DNA from: Theropithecus gelada
Lineage: Eukaryota; Chordata; Mammalia; Primates; Cercopithecidae
DNA: 64,000 nt
Direction of reading: 5' to 3'
NCBI RefSeq assembly: GCF_003255815.1
Contig: NC_037668.1
Span: 19,050,864-19,114,863 of the forward strand
Below the pieces are notes generated by a model. It did no database searches. It was not told the origin of the DNA and saw only the letters and a program-made list of their open reading frames with translations. Each line of letters starts with the position of its first letter. The stretch's first letter is position 1. Shown here one piece after another: positions 1 to 20,059 of the stretch. A program made the translations under genes and the position numbers.

Positions 1-58
1 TGCCCGCCTCGGCCTCCCAAAGTGTTGGGATTACAGGCATGAGCCACCGCACCTGGCC
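1..58 (-). mobile_element. Alu fragment (5' end), cut by window edge
   Basis: Minus-strand Alu head ending in the typical GCCACCGCACCTGGCC. The rest lies to the left of the window. It sits in the NPR1 intron before exon 8. The following 277 bases to 335 show no recognisable repeat. Confidence 0.9.
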
Positions 59-276
59 TCACACACACTTTCTTTTCATTCTTGTAATAGTTAAGAATGA
101 AATAGTTATTGAGGCCTCATTCCCAAATAAGGACATTGAGGTGATTCCCCCAAGGTCCCCAGTAAGGCAGAATTTCCCCCAGCCGTCCTGATTCTCGGTC
201 CAGAGTATATAATTCCCCCTCCATCTCTAACCACGCATCATGGTGTGGTCCCACGGCTCTGAGGAGGGGCTGCTGA

Positions 277-9749
<9,473 letters not shown>

Positions 9750-10330
9750 CCTGCCTCCTCTCCTATCCCTCCACACCTCCCTACCCTGTGCCAGAAGCCA
9801 CAGAGGTGCCAGGCCTCAGCCTCGCCCACAGCAGCCCCATCACCAAAGGATGGAAGTCGTTTGAATAGCTCAGGTGTGCTGACCCCAGTGAAGACACCAG
9901 ATAGGACCTCTGAAAGGGGACTGGCATGGGGGGATCTCAGAGCTTACAGGCTGAGCCAAGCCCACGGCCATGCACAGGGACACACACACAGGCACATGCA
10001 CCTGCTCTCCACCTGGACTCAGGCCGGGCTGGGCTGTGGATTCCTGCTCCCCTCCCCTCCCCATGCTCTCCTCCCTCAGCCTTGCTACCCTGTGACTTAT
10101 TGGGAGGAGAAATAGTCACCTGAAGGGGAACAAGAAAAGAGACTAGGTGAAGTGAGGGCAGGGGAGCCCACATCTGGGCCTGGCCCACAATACCTGATTC
10201 CCCGACCCCCTCCACGCAGCAGTAGACACAGTGCACAGGGGAGAAGAGGGGTGGTGCAGAAGGGTTGGGGGCCTGTATGCCTTGCTTCTACTGTGAGCAG
10301 AGACAATTAAAATCTTTATTCCAGTGACAG
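9750..10330 (+). other. NPR1: NPR1 3' untranslated region
   Basis: Unique sequence from the stop to just after the polyadenylation signal, about 580 bases. Contains a short CA-rich stretch (9979-9992). No Alu inside. Confidence 0.85.
10306..10311 (+). terminator. NPR1: NPR1 polyadenylation signal ATTAAA
   Basis: ATTAAA followed about 15-25 bases later by GT-rich GTGACAGTGTCTC, so cleavage is expected near 10325-10332. No AATAAA nearby. Confidence 0.8.
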
Positions 10331-10561
10331 TGTCTCTTCTTGAGGGAGAGAGGGTTGCCAGAAAACAGTCAGTTCTCCACTCTCTACTTCAAATAAGACT
10401 CTCGCTTCTTGTTCTACAAGGGCCTAGAAGGAGAAGTGAAAAAAAGACTCGATTCTTAAGCTGGGAATGCAGGCTCTGAGAGTAGTAACAGCCTATGAAT
10501 TGCCCAGCAGTGCTGAAACTGGTTTAAGGACCCATTTATACCCTTAAGAATTATTATTATT

Positions 10562-10864
10562 GGCCAGGCACAGTGGCTCATGCCTGTAATCCCAGCACTT
10601 TGGGAGGCTGAGGCGGATGGATCACCTGAGATCAGGAGTTCAAAACCAGCCTGGCCAACATGGTGAAACCCCATCTCTACTAAAAATACAAAAATTAGCT
10701 GGGTGTGGTGGCATGTGTCTGTAATCCCAGCTACTCGGGAGGCTGAGGCAGGAGAATCTCTTGAACCCAGGAGGCAGAGGTTGAAGTGAGCTAAGATGGC
10801 ACTACTGCACTCTAGCCTGGGCAAAAGAGGGAGACTCTGTCTCAAAAAAAAAAACCAAAAAAAA
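10562..10864 (+). mobile_element. Alu (AluS type)
   Basis: Full plus-strand Alu with tail A11-CC-A8, start of a head-to-tail Alu cluster. Confidence 0.9.
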
Positions 10865-10865
10865 C

Positions 10866-11002
10866 ACCAGGCACGGTGACTCACGCCTGTAATCTCAGTA
10901 CTTTGGGAGGCTGAGGCGGGCAAATCACATGAGATCAGGAGTTTGAGACCTGTCTGACCAACGTGGAGAAACCCAGTCTCTACTAAAAATACAAAATTAG
11001 TT
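10866..11002 (+). mobile_element. Alu left arm, interrupted
   Basis: Left monomer ending in ACAAAATTAG, then another Alu begins. Its right part probably resumes at 11310. Confidence 0.8.
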
Positions 11003-11309
11003 GCCGGACGCAGTGGCTCACACCTGTAATCCCAGTACTTTGGGAGGCTGAGGCGGGTGGATCACGAGGTCAGGAGTTCGAGACCATCCTGGCCAATATA
11101 AGGAAACCCTGTCTCTACTAAAAATAGAAAAATTAGCTGGATATGGTGGCCCGTGCCTGTAGTCTGAGCTACTCAGGAGGCTGAGGCAGGAGAATCGCTT
11201 GAACCTGGGAGGCAGAGGTTGTGGTAAGCCGAGATCGTGCCATTGCATTCCAGCCTGGGCAACAAGAGCGAAACTCCGTCTCAAAAAAAAAAAAAAAAAA
11301 AAAAAAAAN
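11003..11309 (+). mobile_element. Alu inserted into the preceding Alu
   Basis: Complete plus-strand Alu (GCCGGACGCAGTGG head). The A-tail contains a single N at 11309. Confidence 0.88.
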
Positions 11310-11428
11310 AGGCAGGAGAATTGCTTGAACCCGAGAGGCAGAGGTTGCAGTGAGCCGAAATCATGCCATTGCAGTCCAGTCTGGGCAAAATGAGTGAAAC
11401 TCAACCTCAAAAAAAAAAAAAAAAAAGT
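11310..11428 (+). mobile_element. Alu right-arm remainder
   Basis: Right arm from AGGCAGGAGAATTGC to an A-tail. Likely the rest of the Alu begun at 10866, with its middle missing. Confidence 0.75.
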
Positions 11429-11511
11429 ATTAAGGACCTAAAGAGCTTTTGTTTATGTGAATATCTATTGATATTTGCCATAGTAGATATTAAAACAAAT
11501 CCTTATTTATT

Positions 11512-11817
11512 TTTTATTTATTTATTTTTGGTTTTTGAGATGGAGTCTTGCTCTGTCACCCAGGCTGGAGTGCAGTGGCGTGATCTTGGCTCACTGCAAG
11601 CTCTACCTCCCAGGTTCACGTCATTCTCCTGCCTCAGCCTCCCCAGCAGCTGGGACTACAGGTGCACGCCACCACGCCCAGCTAATTTTTTGTATTTTTA
11701 GTAAAGATGGGGTTTCACCGTGTTAGCCAGGATGGACTCGATCTCCTGACCTCGTGATCCGCCTGCCTCGGCCTCCCAAAGTGCTGGGATTACAAGCGTG
11801 AGCCACTGCGCCCGGCC
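11512..11817 (-). mobile_element. Alu (AluY/S type) with clear target duplication
   Basis: Minus-strand Alu flanked by ACAAATCCTTATTTATT at 11495-11511 and 11818-11834. Confidence 0.93.
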
Positions 11818-11834
11818 ACAAATCCTTATTTATT

Positions 11835-13469
11835 AACTCATATAAGATAACAATAATAAACCCATTACATGTTAATAATTTTTGACTGCTTTATCAAGAA
11901 CATTTTTATGTGAAACTAGCCTTTCCAATGTGCAGTGGTGAAGAATGCATGCAATACTAACTGGGTGCTACTGCCTTGATTTATGTAAAGCCACAGCAGT
12001 TTTGCCCCCATTGCTTTTGCACTTCCATGCAATGTGTCAACTCTGTCAAAAGGGCAAATAACGTATTAGAATTATTATGAAAATCGTTTGACCTCATCTA
12101 TGCCCTGAAAAAATATTGGGGACTCCCAGGATTTGTGAACCACACCTTGAGAACTGTTATGTTACTCAATGGCTGGCATACAGTAGGAATCAGATAATTA
12201 ATATGGACTGAATGGAGAGTCCTGGGAGCTGGGGAGGAAGTGGGAGTCGGGTGGGAACATATGGATGCCTTTCAACCCAGGTGAAATTTAGGGATTGTCC
12301 ACCTACTCCTCCATTCCCCATGTCAGTGTAGACAAATGTGAGTCATAGTTTGCAAAATGCCTCTCAGCTGGGCCAGGAGCCCTGGTTTCCTTGCTGGACC
12401 CACCCCTCACCCCCTCCTTCCGAGGCAGGCAGGCAGGAATGCGGGGGAGAGGTGGCTGCAGCTCCACCACCCCCACGGGGGAGGAAAGTGCCAGACATTT
12501 CTTCAGGACCATCCATCAATTGCAGGCAGGTCTCTACCCTGACCTCCCAGGCCTCTTCCTGGAGTCCACCCTGTAGGACCTGGACGTAGGCTGGCCACTG
12601 GGAGCTTGGAGGTCTGGCGTGGCACTACTCCGTGGTACACAGCTGGCAGTTCAGGATGAAGAAAAGACAAATTGCTCCCCTCCTGTCCAGTGACTCTTCT
12701 TGTTTTGTGCTTCCCACCCACCCTTTTTGGCCCCAGTCAGGCTCAATTTATTGGGAGAGGGAGCAGACATGGTTCAGTCCTCTCACCAGCCAAGCCACGG
12801 ATGAACAGCAGTGGGAAGGCCTAACCAAGAGTGGCTGTCCTGTCAACCACAGCTACTGAACTTCCTGATGGGCCCTGGTGGCCCTGTAGCCTCCCGTGCC
12901 CCAGGTCCCCCCTACAAGGGTAGTAGACAGCCCCTGAAGAGACTGGCTATGATAAAGAGAGCTGTGAGGCCTAGGAAGTTAGATCAGGGTGGAGCTGGGA
13001 CAGCTACGGGGAGTTGGGCTCTGGGGAGAGGAGTCTTAAATGAGGTGGGGAAGAGGGGCAGGGAGTGGACGACTGAGGAGCTCCAGAAGCACAATTCTAG
13101 GAAATTGCCGGTCAGATCCTTCCGGGGCAGCCTGGCTCCACTGTGGGCACCGGGAGGGGAAGGGGCTGTGCGGCGGAGGTGAGGAGGGGCCTAAGGAGTC
13201 GATAATTTCAGCGGCCCGAGAACTTTCACTGGAACTAAGGAGATTTCCTTCCGGAGGAAGGCCCCTGAAGCCAGGAAGAACTGGGAAAGCCATTTGTGAG
13301 GGGGCAGGAGGGTAGCAATAAAGCCCTCCCCGCAGGCCGCGGAGACCGTCTTGTGCCAGGAACCTCCGCCCACGTGGGAGGGGCAGTCTAGCCTCTCAGT
13401 TTCCCGGGCTGTCCCGCCTAGTACGTTTGGGAGGGATGGGGGCCACAGGGTTTCCCCAGAGTATGGTAA
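11835..13469. other. Intergenic, mostly unique sequence
   Basis: 11835-12165 looks like an old diverged interspersed repeat (ends ACCACACCTTGAGAACTG) of unassigned family. 12170-13469 has no recognised repeat and is moderately GC-rich, with an E-box CACGTG at 13371-13376. No convincing coding exon; the small ORFs lack splice context. Confidence 0.6.
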
Positions 13470-13565
13470 GAATAACAATAATAATTGGCATTCAATTATG
13501 CCTTGCAGTTGACAACGGCTTTCACATACATTATCTCATCAGCCCACGTGACGCCCCTAGAAGAG
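13470..13565 (+). repeat. MIR-like fragment with a CACGTGAC motif
   Basis: CTTTCACATACATTATCTCATC resembles the MIR core (key part 13520-13540). Ends at CCCACGTGACG (13542-13552), a USF/TFE-type E-box. Confidence 0.5.
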
Positions 13566-14529
13566 TGGGGCGGGCTGAGAAGGCAGCTCAGCAGGCGGGT
13601 GGGAGGGCCAGCTGGAGGCTGTGCAGAGGGAACCCCCGCCCAGCCAGCCCCGAACAAGGCCAGGGCCTGGAACAAAAATGGAGCTGACAGAAACAGACAA
13701 ATAACCTCCTCCCCCACCCGCTCTTTTCTCTACGTCAAAGGGTTTGAGTAATTTATTTATCATAGCAGTATATTTAGTAACAATTATTTTTAAAAAAGAT
13801 TTATACCTTTCAGGACAGATCCATGGAATCTAATTAAGCAGAGGCCAGTTTTGCAGACTGAAAGTCAATTTTTTAATTAAATTGCAGGAGCTATAAAAAT
13901 AAATAAATTAACCATTTATTTATAAAGAAGAATACTGTCCAGGGAGATTTAATCTCTTTGGGTTGGAACGCAAGTAAGATTCCAGGCGAGGTGTTTACCA
14001 CCAACATGAAGGGTCGGGATGAGGATGAATTTGGTGTTGCACAAAGCCAGGAGAGAACGCTCTGGAGGAAGATGAGCCCACATCCCGTGCCTGCTCCCAG
14101 ACTGCATTCTGCCAGGAACAGGGGAGGTGGTGGCAAAAACCTGCTTGACTGTACTTCAGACCAAGGTTAGAGAAGTAGTGAGAGAGTCCAGATAGGAAAA
14201 GACCCCAGCCACCCACTTCCATACCACATCCACTGGCACCAGTGAGTCAGAGGATAGGCTGGTTGCCCTTTAAGAACCTTTCCAAAGGGAAGATTCCATA
14301 ATCAGGCACATCTGTTCGTGACAGTGGCACCCTGTCTGAAACTGATGCAATCATCCCAGCATGACTATCTGCCTTTGGCTTCCAAATGTGGACTACATAT
14401 GGTATGCCTTGGCTATTGCATGTCCGATGATCAGGTCAGCCCACTAAACTTCAGGCAGGCAAAAACTAGGCCAAAATACCATGCAGATCTCAGTGTTCAA
14501 AACTGGCACAATTACACTCCTCTATCAAA
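13566..14529. other. Intergenic unique sequence
   Basis: No gene recognised. 13740-13930 is AT-rich with several TTTATTTAT and TAATTAA runs; the rest is ordinary unique DNA. Function unknown. Confidence 0.6.
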
Positions 14530-14775
14530 TGAGAGGCAGTGCAAAGTTGGGTAAGAGACTGGACTCTGGAGATAGCCTGCCTGGATTTAGATCCCAGCTC
14601 TGTCACTCATAATCAATGTAACCTTGTGCAAACTACTCAACTTCCCTCTGCCCTCAGTTTTCTATTCTGTAACTCAGTAATGATCATAAAACCTACTTCA
14701 TAGGTATGTTTTGAGAATTACATGACTTAATAATTCCTGTTACATCCTCAGAACACTGGCAGGTAATAACAATTA
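14530..14775 (+). repeat. Near full-length MIR
   Basis: GAGACTGGACTCTGGAG, CCCAGCTCTGTCACT and ACATGACTTAATAATTC follow MIR order over about 240 bp. Confidence 0.75.
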
Positions 14776-14831
14776 GGTAAGTGTTTGTTGGTATGATTAA
14801 GAGTCAACATTATACAAACCATAACGCTAGA

Positions 14832-15005
14832 ATTTTTTTTTTTTTTTTGAGACAGAGTTTCACTTTGTCTCCTAGGCTGGGCTAGAGTGCAGTGGAGCAA
14901 TTCTAGCTCACTGCAACCTAGAACTCCTGGGGTGAAGTGATTCATATACCCCAGCCTCCCGAGTAGCTAGGCCTACAGGAGCACACCACCCCCACCAGCT
15001 AATTC
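14832..15005 (-). mobile_element. Nested Alu level 1 (outermost), left piece
   Basis: Old minus-strand Alu. Target duplication CATAACGCTAGA (14820-14831) pairs with CATAATGCTAGA at 16104-16115. Resumes at 15961 after three nested insertions. Confidence 0.85.
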
Positions 15006-15188
15006 TTTTTTTCTTTTTGGGAGATGAAGTCTCACTCCGTCACCCAGGCTGGAGTGCAATGGCATTATCTCAGCTCACTGCAGCCTCTGCCTCCCAGGTT
15101 CAAGCGATTCTCCTGCCTCAGCCTCCTGAGTAGCTGGGATTTCAGGTGCCTGCCACCAAGCCTGGCTAATTTTTGTATTTTTAATTAG
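15006..15188 (-). mobile_element. Nested Alu level 2, left piece
   Basis: Minus-strand Alu inserted in level 1 at CCAGCTAATT. Interrupted after TTTGTATTTTTAATTAG and resumes near 15825. Confidence 0.85.
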
Positions 15189-15222
15189 ATGATGATGATG
15201 ATTATTATTATTATTATTATTA
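15189..15222. repeat. (ATG)n/(ATT)n microsatellite
   Basis: GATGATGATGATG then ATTATTATT units, the expanded tail of the level 3 Alu. Confidence 0.9.
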
Positions 15223-15387
15223 TTGAGACGGAGTCTCACTCTGTCGCCCAGGCTGGAGTGCAATGGTGTGATCTCGGCTCACTGCAACCTCCGCCTCCTG
15301 GGTTCAAGTAATTCTCCTGCCTCAGCCTCCTGAGTAGCTGGGATTACAGGTGTGTGTAATGACCGGCTACTTTTTGTTTTTTTGATA
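15223..15387 (-). mobile_element. Nested Alu level 3, left piece
   Basis: Minus-strand Alu from GAGACGGAGTCTCAC to CCGGCTACTTTTTG. Resumes at 15685. Confidence 0.85.
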
Positions 15388-15684
15388 TTTTTTTTGTTTT
15401 TTTGAGACAGAGTCTCGCTCTGTCACCTGGGCTGGAGTGCAGTGGCGCAATCTCGGCGCACTTCAAGCTCTGCCTCCCAGGTTCATGCCATTCTCCTGCC
15501 TCAGCCTCCTGAGTAGTTGGGATTACAGGTGCCCGCCACCACACCCAGCTAATTTTTTGTATTTTTAGTAAAGACAGGGTTTCACCGTGTTAGCCAGGAT
15601 GGTCTCCATCTCCTGACCTCGTGATCTGCCCACCTCGGCCTCCCAAAGTGCTGGGATTACAGGCATGAGCCACTGTGCTCGGCC
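15388..15684 (-). mobile_element. Nested Alu level 4 (innermost), complete
   Basis: Complete Alu from poly-T to CTGTGCTCGGCC, sitting inside level 3. Confidence 0.9.
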
Positions 15685-15823
15685 TCTAATTTTTGTATTT
15701 TTAGTAGAGGCAGGGTTTCACCATGTTGGTCAGGCTGGTCTCAAGCTCCTGACCTCGTGATCCGCCTGCCTTGGCCTCCCAGAGTGCTGGGATTACAGGC
15801 ATGAGCTGCCACGCCTGGCCTAA
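15685..15823 (-). mobile_element. Nested Alu level 3, right piece
   Basis: Resumes with CTAATTTTTGTATTTTTAG and ends in GCCACGCCTGGCC. Confidence 0.85.
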
Positions 15824-15960
15824 TTTTTGTATTTTATTTTTGTATTTTTAGTAGAGATGGGGTTTCGCCATGTTGGCCAGGCTGGTCTGACTTCAGGTGA
15901 TCCACCTGCTTTGGCCTTCCAAAGTGCTAGAATTACAGGCGTGAGCCACCATGCCTGGCC
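15824..15960 (-). mobile_element. Nested Alu level 2, right piece
   Basis: Resumes with TAATTTTTGTATTTTATTT and ends in CACCATGCCTGGCC. Confidence 0.85.
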
Positions 15961-16103
15961 CCCAGCTAATTTTTAAAAAGTTTAGTAGGGATAAAGTTTC
16001 ACTATGTTGCCAAGGGTTGATTCAAACTCCTGGCCTCAAGAGATCCACCCGCCTTGGCCTCCCAAAGTGCTGGGATTACAGGTGTGAGCCAATGTACCTG
16101 GCC
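15961..16103 (-). mobile_element. Nested Alu level 1, right piece
   Basis: Resumes with CCAGCTAATTTTTAAAAAG and ends in AATGTACCTGGCC, then the target duplication. Confidence 0.85.
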
Positions 16104-16235
16104 CATAATGCTAGATTTAAGGAGTTGCTTATGTCTGGGGAATAGTTGAAAGTGAAATGCAGCACCTGATTGAACCCCTTAATGAGAGATATTAGTAAGA
16201 TCTAAAAATCTTTGTATTAGAAAAAGTACAGATTA

Positions 16236-16559
16236 GGCCGGGCGTGATGGCTCATGCTTGTAATCCCAGCACTTTAGGAGGCCAAGGTAGGCGGATCACC
16301 TGAGGTCAGGAATTTGAGACCAGCCTGACCAACATGGAGAAACCCTGTGTCTACTAAAAATACAAAAAAAAAAAAAAAAAAAAAAAAATTAGCTAGGCAT
16401 GGTGGCGCATGCCTGTAATCCCAGCTAGTGGGGAGGCTGAGGCAGGAGAATCATTTGAACCAGGGAGGCAGAGGTTGCAGTGAGCCCAGATCGCGCCATT
16501 GCACTCCAGCCTGGGCAACAAGAGGGCAACTCTGTCTCAAAAAAAAAAAAAAAAAAAAA
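16236..16559 (+). mobile_element. Alu (AluS type)
   Basis: Plus-strand, with an expanded middle A-run (about 25 A) and an A-tail ending in a single N at 16560. Confidence 0.9.
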
Positions 16560-16603
16560 NAGCTGAATTAGAACTTTGGAGACCACATGTATCTAAAAGA
16601 GGC

Positions 16604-16897
16604 TTTTCTTTTCTGAGACGGAGTCCCACTCTTGCCACCCAGGCTGGAGTGCAGTGGCATGATCTCAGCTCACTGCAACCTCCGACTCCGAGGTTCAAGC
16701 GATTATCTTGCCTCAGGCTCCAGAGCAGCTAGGATTACAGGCACACCACCACGCCTGGCTAATTTTTTTGTATTTTTAGTAGAGATGGGGTTTTGCCATG
16801 TTGGCCAGGCTGGTCTCGAACTCCTGACCTCAGGTGATCTGCCCACCTCAGCCTCCCAAAGTGCTGGGATTACAGGTGTGAGCCACCACACCTGGTC
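16604..16897 (-). mobile_element. Alu (AluS type)
   Basis: Complete minus-strand Alu ending in CACACCTGGTC. Confidence 0.9.
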
Positions 16898-16900
16898 GAG

Positions 16901-17213
16901 TTTTTTGTTGTTGTTGTTTGTTTGTTTGTTTTTGAGACTGAGTCTCACTCTGTTGCCCAGGCTGGAGTGCAGTGGCACAATCTCTGCTTACTGCAACCTC
17001 CGCCTCCCGGGTTCAAGCAATTCTCCTGCCTCAGCCTCCCGAGTAGCTGGGACTACCATCTCGTGCCCCCATACCCGGCTAATTTTTGTATTCTTAGTAG
17101 AGACGCAATTTTGCCGTGATGGCCGGGCTGGTCTCGAACTCTTGACCTTGTGATCTGCCTGCCTTGGTCTCCCAAAGTGCTGGGATTACAGGCGTGAGTC
17201 ACCAGGCCTAGCT
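16901..17213 (-). mobile_element. Alu (AluS type)
   Basis: Complete minus-strand Alu with a (GTT)n/(GTTT)n tail. Confidence 0.9.
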
Positions 17214-17244
17214 TCTTCTTTTTTTTTTTAAGATTAATGACCTT

Positions 17245-17546
17245 GGGCAGGGTGAGGTGGCGCTCACCTGTAATCCCAGCACTTTGGAAGGCCGAGGTGG
17301 GTGGATCATGAGATCAAGAGTTCAAGACCAGCCTGGCCAACATGGCAAAACCCCATCTCTACTAAGAACACAAAAATTAGCCAGGCATGGTGGCACCAGC
17401 CTGTAGTCCCAGCTACTTGGGAGGCTGAGGCAGAAGAATCGCTTGAACCCTGGAGGCAGAGATTCCAGTGAGCCTAGATTGTGCCACTGCACTCCAGCCT
17501 GTGCAACAGAGCAAGACTCCATCTCAAAATAAATAAATAAATAAAA
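17245..17546 (+). mobile_element. Alu with target duplication
   Basis: Flanked by AGATTAATGACCTT (17231-17244) and AGATTAGTGACCTT (17547-17560); one mismatch. Confidence 0.93.
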
Positions 17547-17627
17547 AGATTAGTGACCTTATTATTTCTAGAAATAACATACACTTAGAAAAGGAATTAC
17601 AGAGAAGAAATAAAAAATCACCTAAGA

Positions 17628-17930
17628 GACCAGGCATGGTGGCTCACACCCATAATCTCAACACTTTGAAGGCCCAGGCAAGAGGATTATTTGAGGACAG
17701 GAGTTCAAAACCAACCTGGGCAATATAACAAGACCTCATCTCTACAGAAGAAAAAAAAAAAAATTAGCCAGGTGTGGTGGCACATGCCTGTAGTCCTAGC
17801 TATTCAATAGGCTGAGGCAGGAGGATCCCTTGAACCCAGGAGTTCAAGGTTACAGTGAGCCATGATCATGCCACTGCACTCCAGCCTGGGTACACAGTGA
17901 GACGCAGACTTACAAAAAAAAAAAAAAAAA
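17628..17930 (+). mobile_element. Old Alu (AluJ type)
   Basis: Diverged plus-strand Alu flanked by ATCACCTAAG on both sides (17618-17627, 17931-17940). Confidence 0.9.
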
Positions 17931-17966
17931 ATCACCTAAGATTCTGACATCAAAATAGTCATTATT

Positions 17967-18115
17967 GGCAGTGCATGGTGGTTTACATCTATAATCCCAG
18001 CATGTTGGGAGGCCAAGGCAGGAGGATCATTTGAAGCCCAGGAGTTTGAGACAAGCCTAAGCAATATAGCAAGACCCTGTCTCTACAATTATAAATATAG
18101 TATTTGTTAATATTT
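17967..18115 (+). mobile_element. Free left Alu monomer (FLAM-like)
   Basis: Single diverged left-arm unit ending after CTGTCTCTACAATT plus an AT-rich tail. No right arm follows; a 7SL-like sequence starts directly after. Confidence 0.7.
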
Positions 18116-18116
18116 G

Positions 18117-18410
18117 GCCAGGCCTGGTAGTATATGCCTGTAGGCCCAGTTACTTGGGGTGGGGAGGCGGGAGGATCACTTGAGTGCTGAAGTTCTGGGC
18201 TGTAGTGCACTATGCAATCAGGTGTCCCCACCACATTGGGCATCAATCTGGTGATTTCCTGGGAGCAGGAGACCACCAGCTTGCCTTACGAGGGGTAAAC
18301 TGGCCCATATCAAAAACAGAGTAGGTCAACATTTCCATGCTAATCAGTAATGGGATCCAGCCTATGAATAGCCACTGCACTCCAGCCTCGGCAATAGAGC
18401 AAGACCCTGA
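18117..18410 (+). pseudogene. 7SL RNA (SRP RNA) pseudogene
   Basis: Collinear with nearly the whole 7SL RNA of about 299 nt. Alu-domain 5' half (18117-18195), then the S domain that Alus lack (18196-18366: GTTCTGGGCTGTAGTGCACT, GGTGTCC, GCATCAATCTGGTGA, GGAGACCACCAG, GGTCAACA, GCTAATCAGTA), then the Alu-domain 3' end GCCACTGCACTCCAGCC. Many substitutions and no recognisable 7SL upstream promoter, so it is probably a processed, inactive copy. Presence of the S domain excludes an ordinary Alu. Confidence 0.88.
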
Positions 18411-18411
18411 A

Positions 18412-18697
18412 TTTTTTTTTTTTTTTTTTTTTTGAGACTTGCCCTGTGGCCCAGGGTGGAGTGCCGTGGTGTGATCTCAGATCACTACAACCTCCGCTTC
18501 CGGGGTTCAAGTGATTCTCCTGCTTCAGCCTCCCAAGTAGCTGGGATTACAGGTGGGCGCCACCACACCTGGCTGATTTTGTATTTTTAGTTTCAACATG
18601 TTGGCCAGGCAGGTCTCAAACTCCTGACCTCAGGTGACCCACCTGCCTTGGCATCCCAAAGTTCTGGGATTACAGGCATGAGCCACCACGCCTGGCC
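18412..18697 (-). mobile_element. Alu, minus strand
   Basis: Complete, with a small deletion in the right arm. Confidence 0.9.
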
Positions 18698-18706
18698 AAA
18701 CCCGCA

Positions 18707-19008
18707 TTTTTTTTTTTTTTTTTTTTGAGACGGAGTCTCGCTCTGTCGCCCAGGCTGGAGTGCAGTGGCCGGATCTCAGCTCACTGCAAGCTCCGCCTCC
18801 TGGGTTCACGCCATTCTCCCGCCTCAGCCTCCTGAGTAGCTGGGACCACAGGCGCCCGCCACCTCGCCCGGCTAATTTTTTGTATTTTTTAGTAGAGACG
18901 GGGTTTCACCGTATTAGCCAGCATGGTCTCGATCTCCTGACCTCGTGATCCGCCCATCTCGGCCTCCCAAAGTGCTGGGATTACAGGCTTGAGCCACCGC
19001 GCCCGGCC
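18707..19008 (-). mobile_element. AluY, young
   Basis: Nearly consensus, ends GCGCCCGGCC. Target duplication AAACCCGCA on both sides (18698-18706 and 19010-19018). Confidence 0.95.
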
Positions 19009-19047
19009 CAAACCCGCATTTTTAAAAAATTAAAAAACTAAAAATAA

Positions 19048-19185
19048 GGCCAGGCACGGTGGCTCACCCTTGTAATCCCAGCACTTTGGGAGGCAGAAGT
19101 AGATGGATCACTTGAGCTCAGGAGTTCGAGACCAGCCTGGGCAACATGGCAAAATCCTGTCTCTACTAAAAATACAAAAAATTAA
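19048..19185 (+). mobile_element. Alu, left piece, split
   Basis: Left arm ending in AAAAATTAA; resumes at 19485 after another Alu. Confidence 0.85.
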
Positions 19186-19484
19186 GGCTGGGCACAGTGG
19201 CTCAGGGCTGTAATCCCAGTACTTTCGGAGGCCGAGGTGGGCAAATCACCTGAGGTCAAAATTTCGAGAGCAGATTGGACAACGTGGCAAAATCCCATCT
19301 CTATTAAAAATACAAAAATTAGCCAGGCGTGGTGGCGGGCACCTGTAATCCCAGCTACTCAGGAGGCTGAGACAGGAGAATTGCTTGAACCCAGGAGCTA
19401 GAGGTTGCAGTGAGCCAAGATCGTGCCATTGCATTCCAGCCTGGGCAACAAGAGTGAAACTCCGTCTCAAAAAAAAAAAAAAAA
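19186..19484 (+). mobile_element. Alu inserted in another Alu
   Basis: Complete plus-strand copy with an A-tail (19469-19484). Confidence 0.9.
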
Positions 19485-19659
19485 TTTACCCTGGCACAGT
19501 GGCACGTGCCTATAGTCCCAGCTACCAGGGAGGCTGGCGTTGGAGGATTGCTTGAGCCTGGGAAGCAGAGGTTGCAGTGAGCTGAGATCCTGCCACCACA
19601 CTCCAGCCTGGGCTACAGAGTGAGACCCTGTCTCAAAAAAATAAAAAATGAAAATAAAA
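19485..19659 (+). mobile_element. Alu, right piece of the split element
   Basis: Right arm with a TAAAAAATGAAAATAAAATG tail. Confidence 0.85.
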
Positions 19660-19713
19660 TGTAAAAAAGTCTGATGAACATCATTCCAATGTTAATTACA
19701 AATTGTTTGATGA

Positions 19714-20010
19714 GGCTGGGCGCGGTGGCTCAAGCCTGTAATCCCAGCACTGTGGGAGGCCAAGACGGGTGGATCATGAGGTCAGGAGATCGAGACCATC
19801 CTGACTAACACGGTGAAACCTCATCTCTACTAAAAAAAAAATGCAAAAAACTAGCCGGGCGAGGTGGTGGGCACCTGTAGTCTCAGCTTCTCGGGAGGCT
19901 GAGGCCGGAGAATGGCGTGAACCCAGGAGGCGGAGCTTGCAGTGAGCTGAGATCCGGCCACTGCACTCCAGCCTGGGCGACAGAGCGAGACTCCGTCTCA
20001 AAAAAAAAAA
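19714..20010 (+). mobile_element. AluY, young
   Basis: Target duplication AATTGTTTGATG at 19701-19712 and 20011-20022. Carries the GATCCGGCCACTGC right-arm variant. Confidence 0.95.
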
Positions 20011-20059
20011 AATTGTTTGATGTTAGGTATTTAATATAAATGCCTTTCACATTTATAGA

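Noticed and set aside
11835..14529. Possible small unannotated gene in the unique intergenic part
   Set aside because: ORFs here are short, lack recognisable products, and have no convincing paired splice sites or poly(A) signal; left as unassigned or possibly regulatory.
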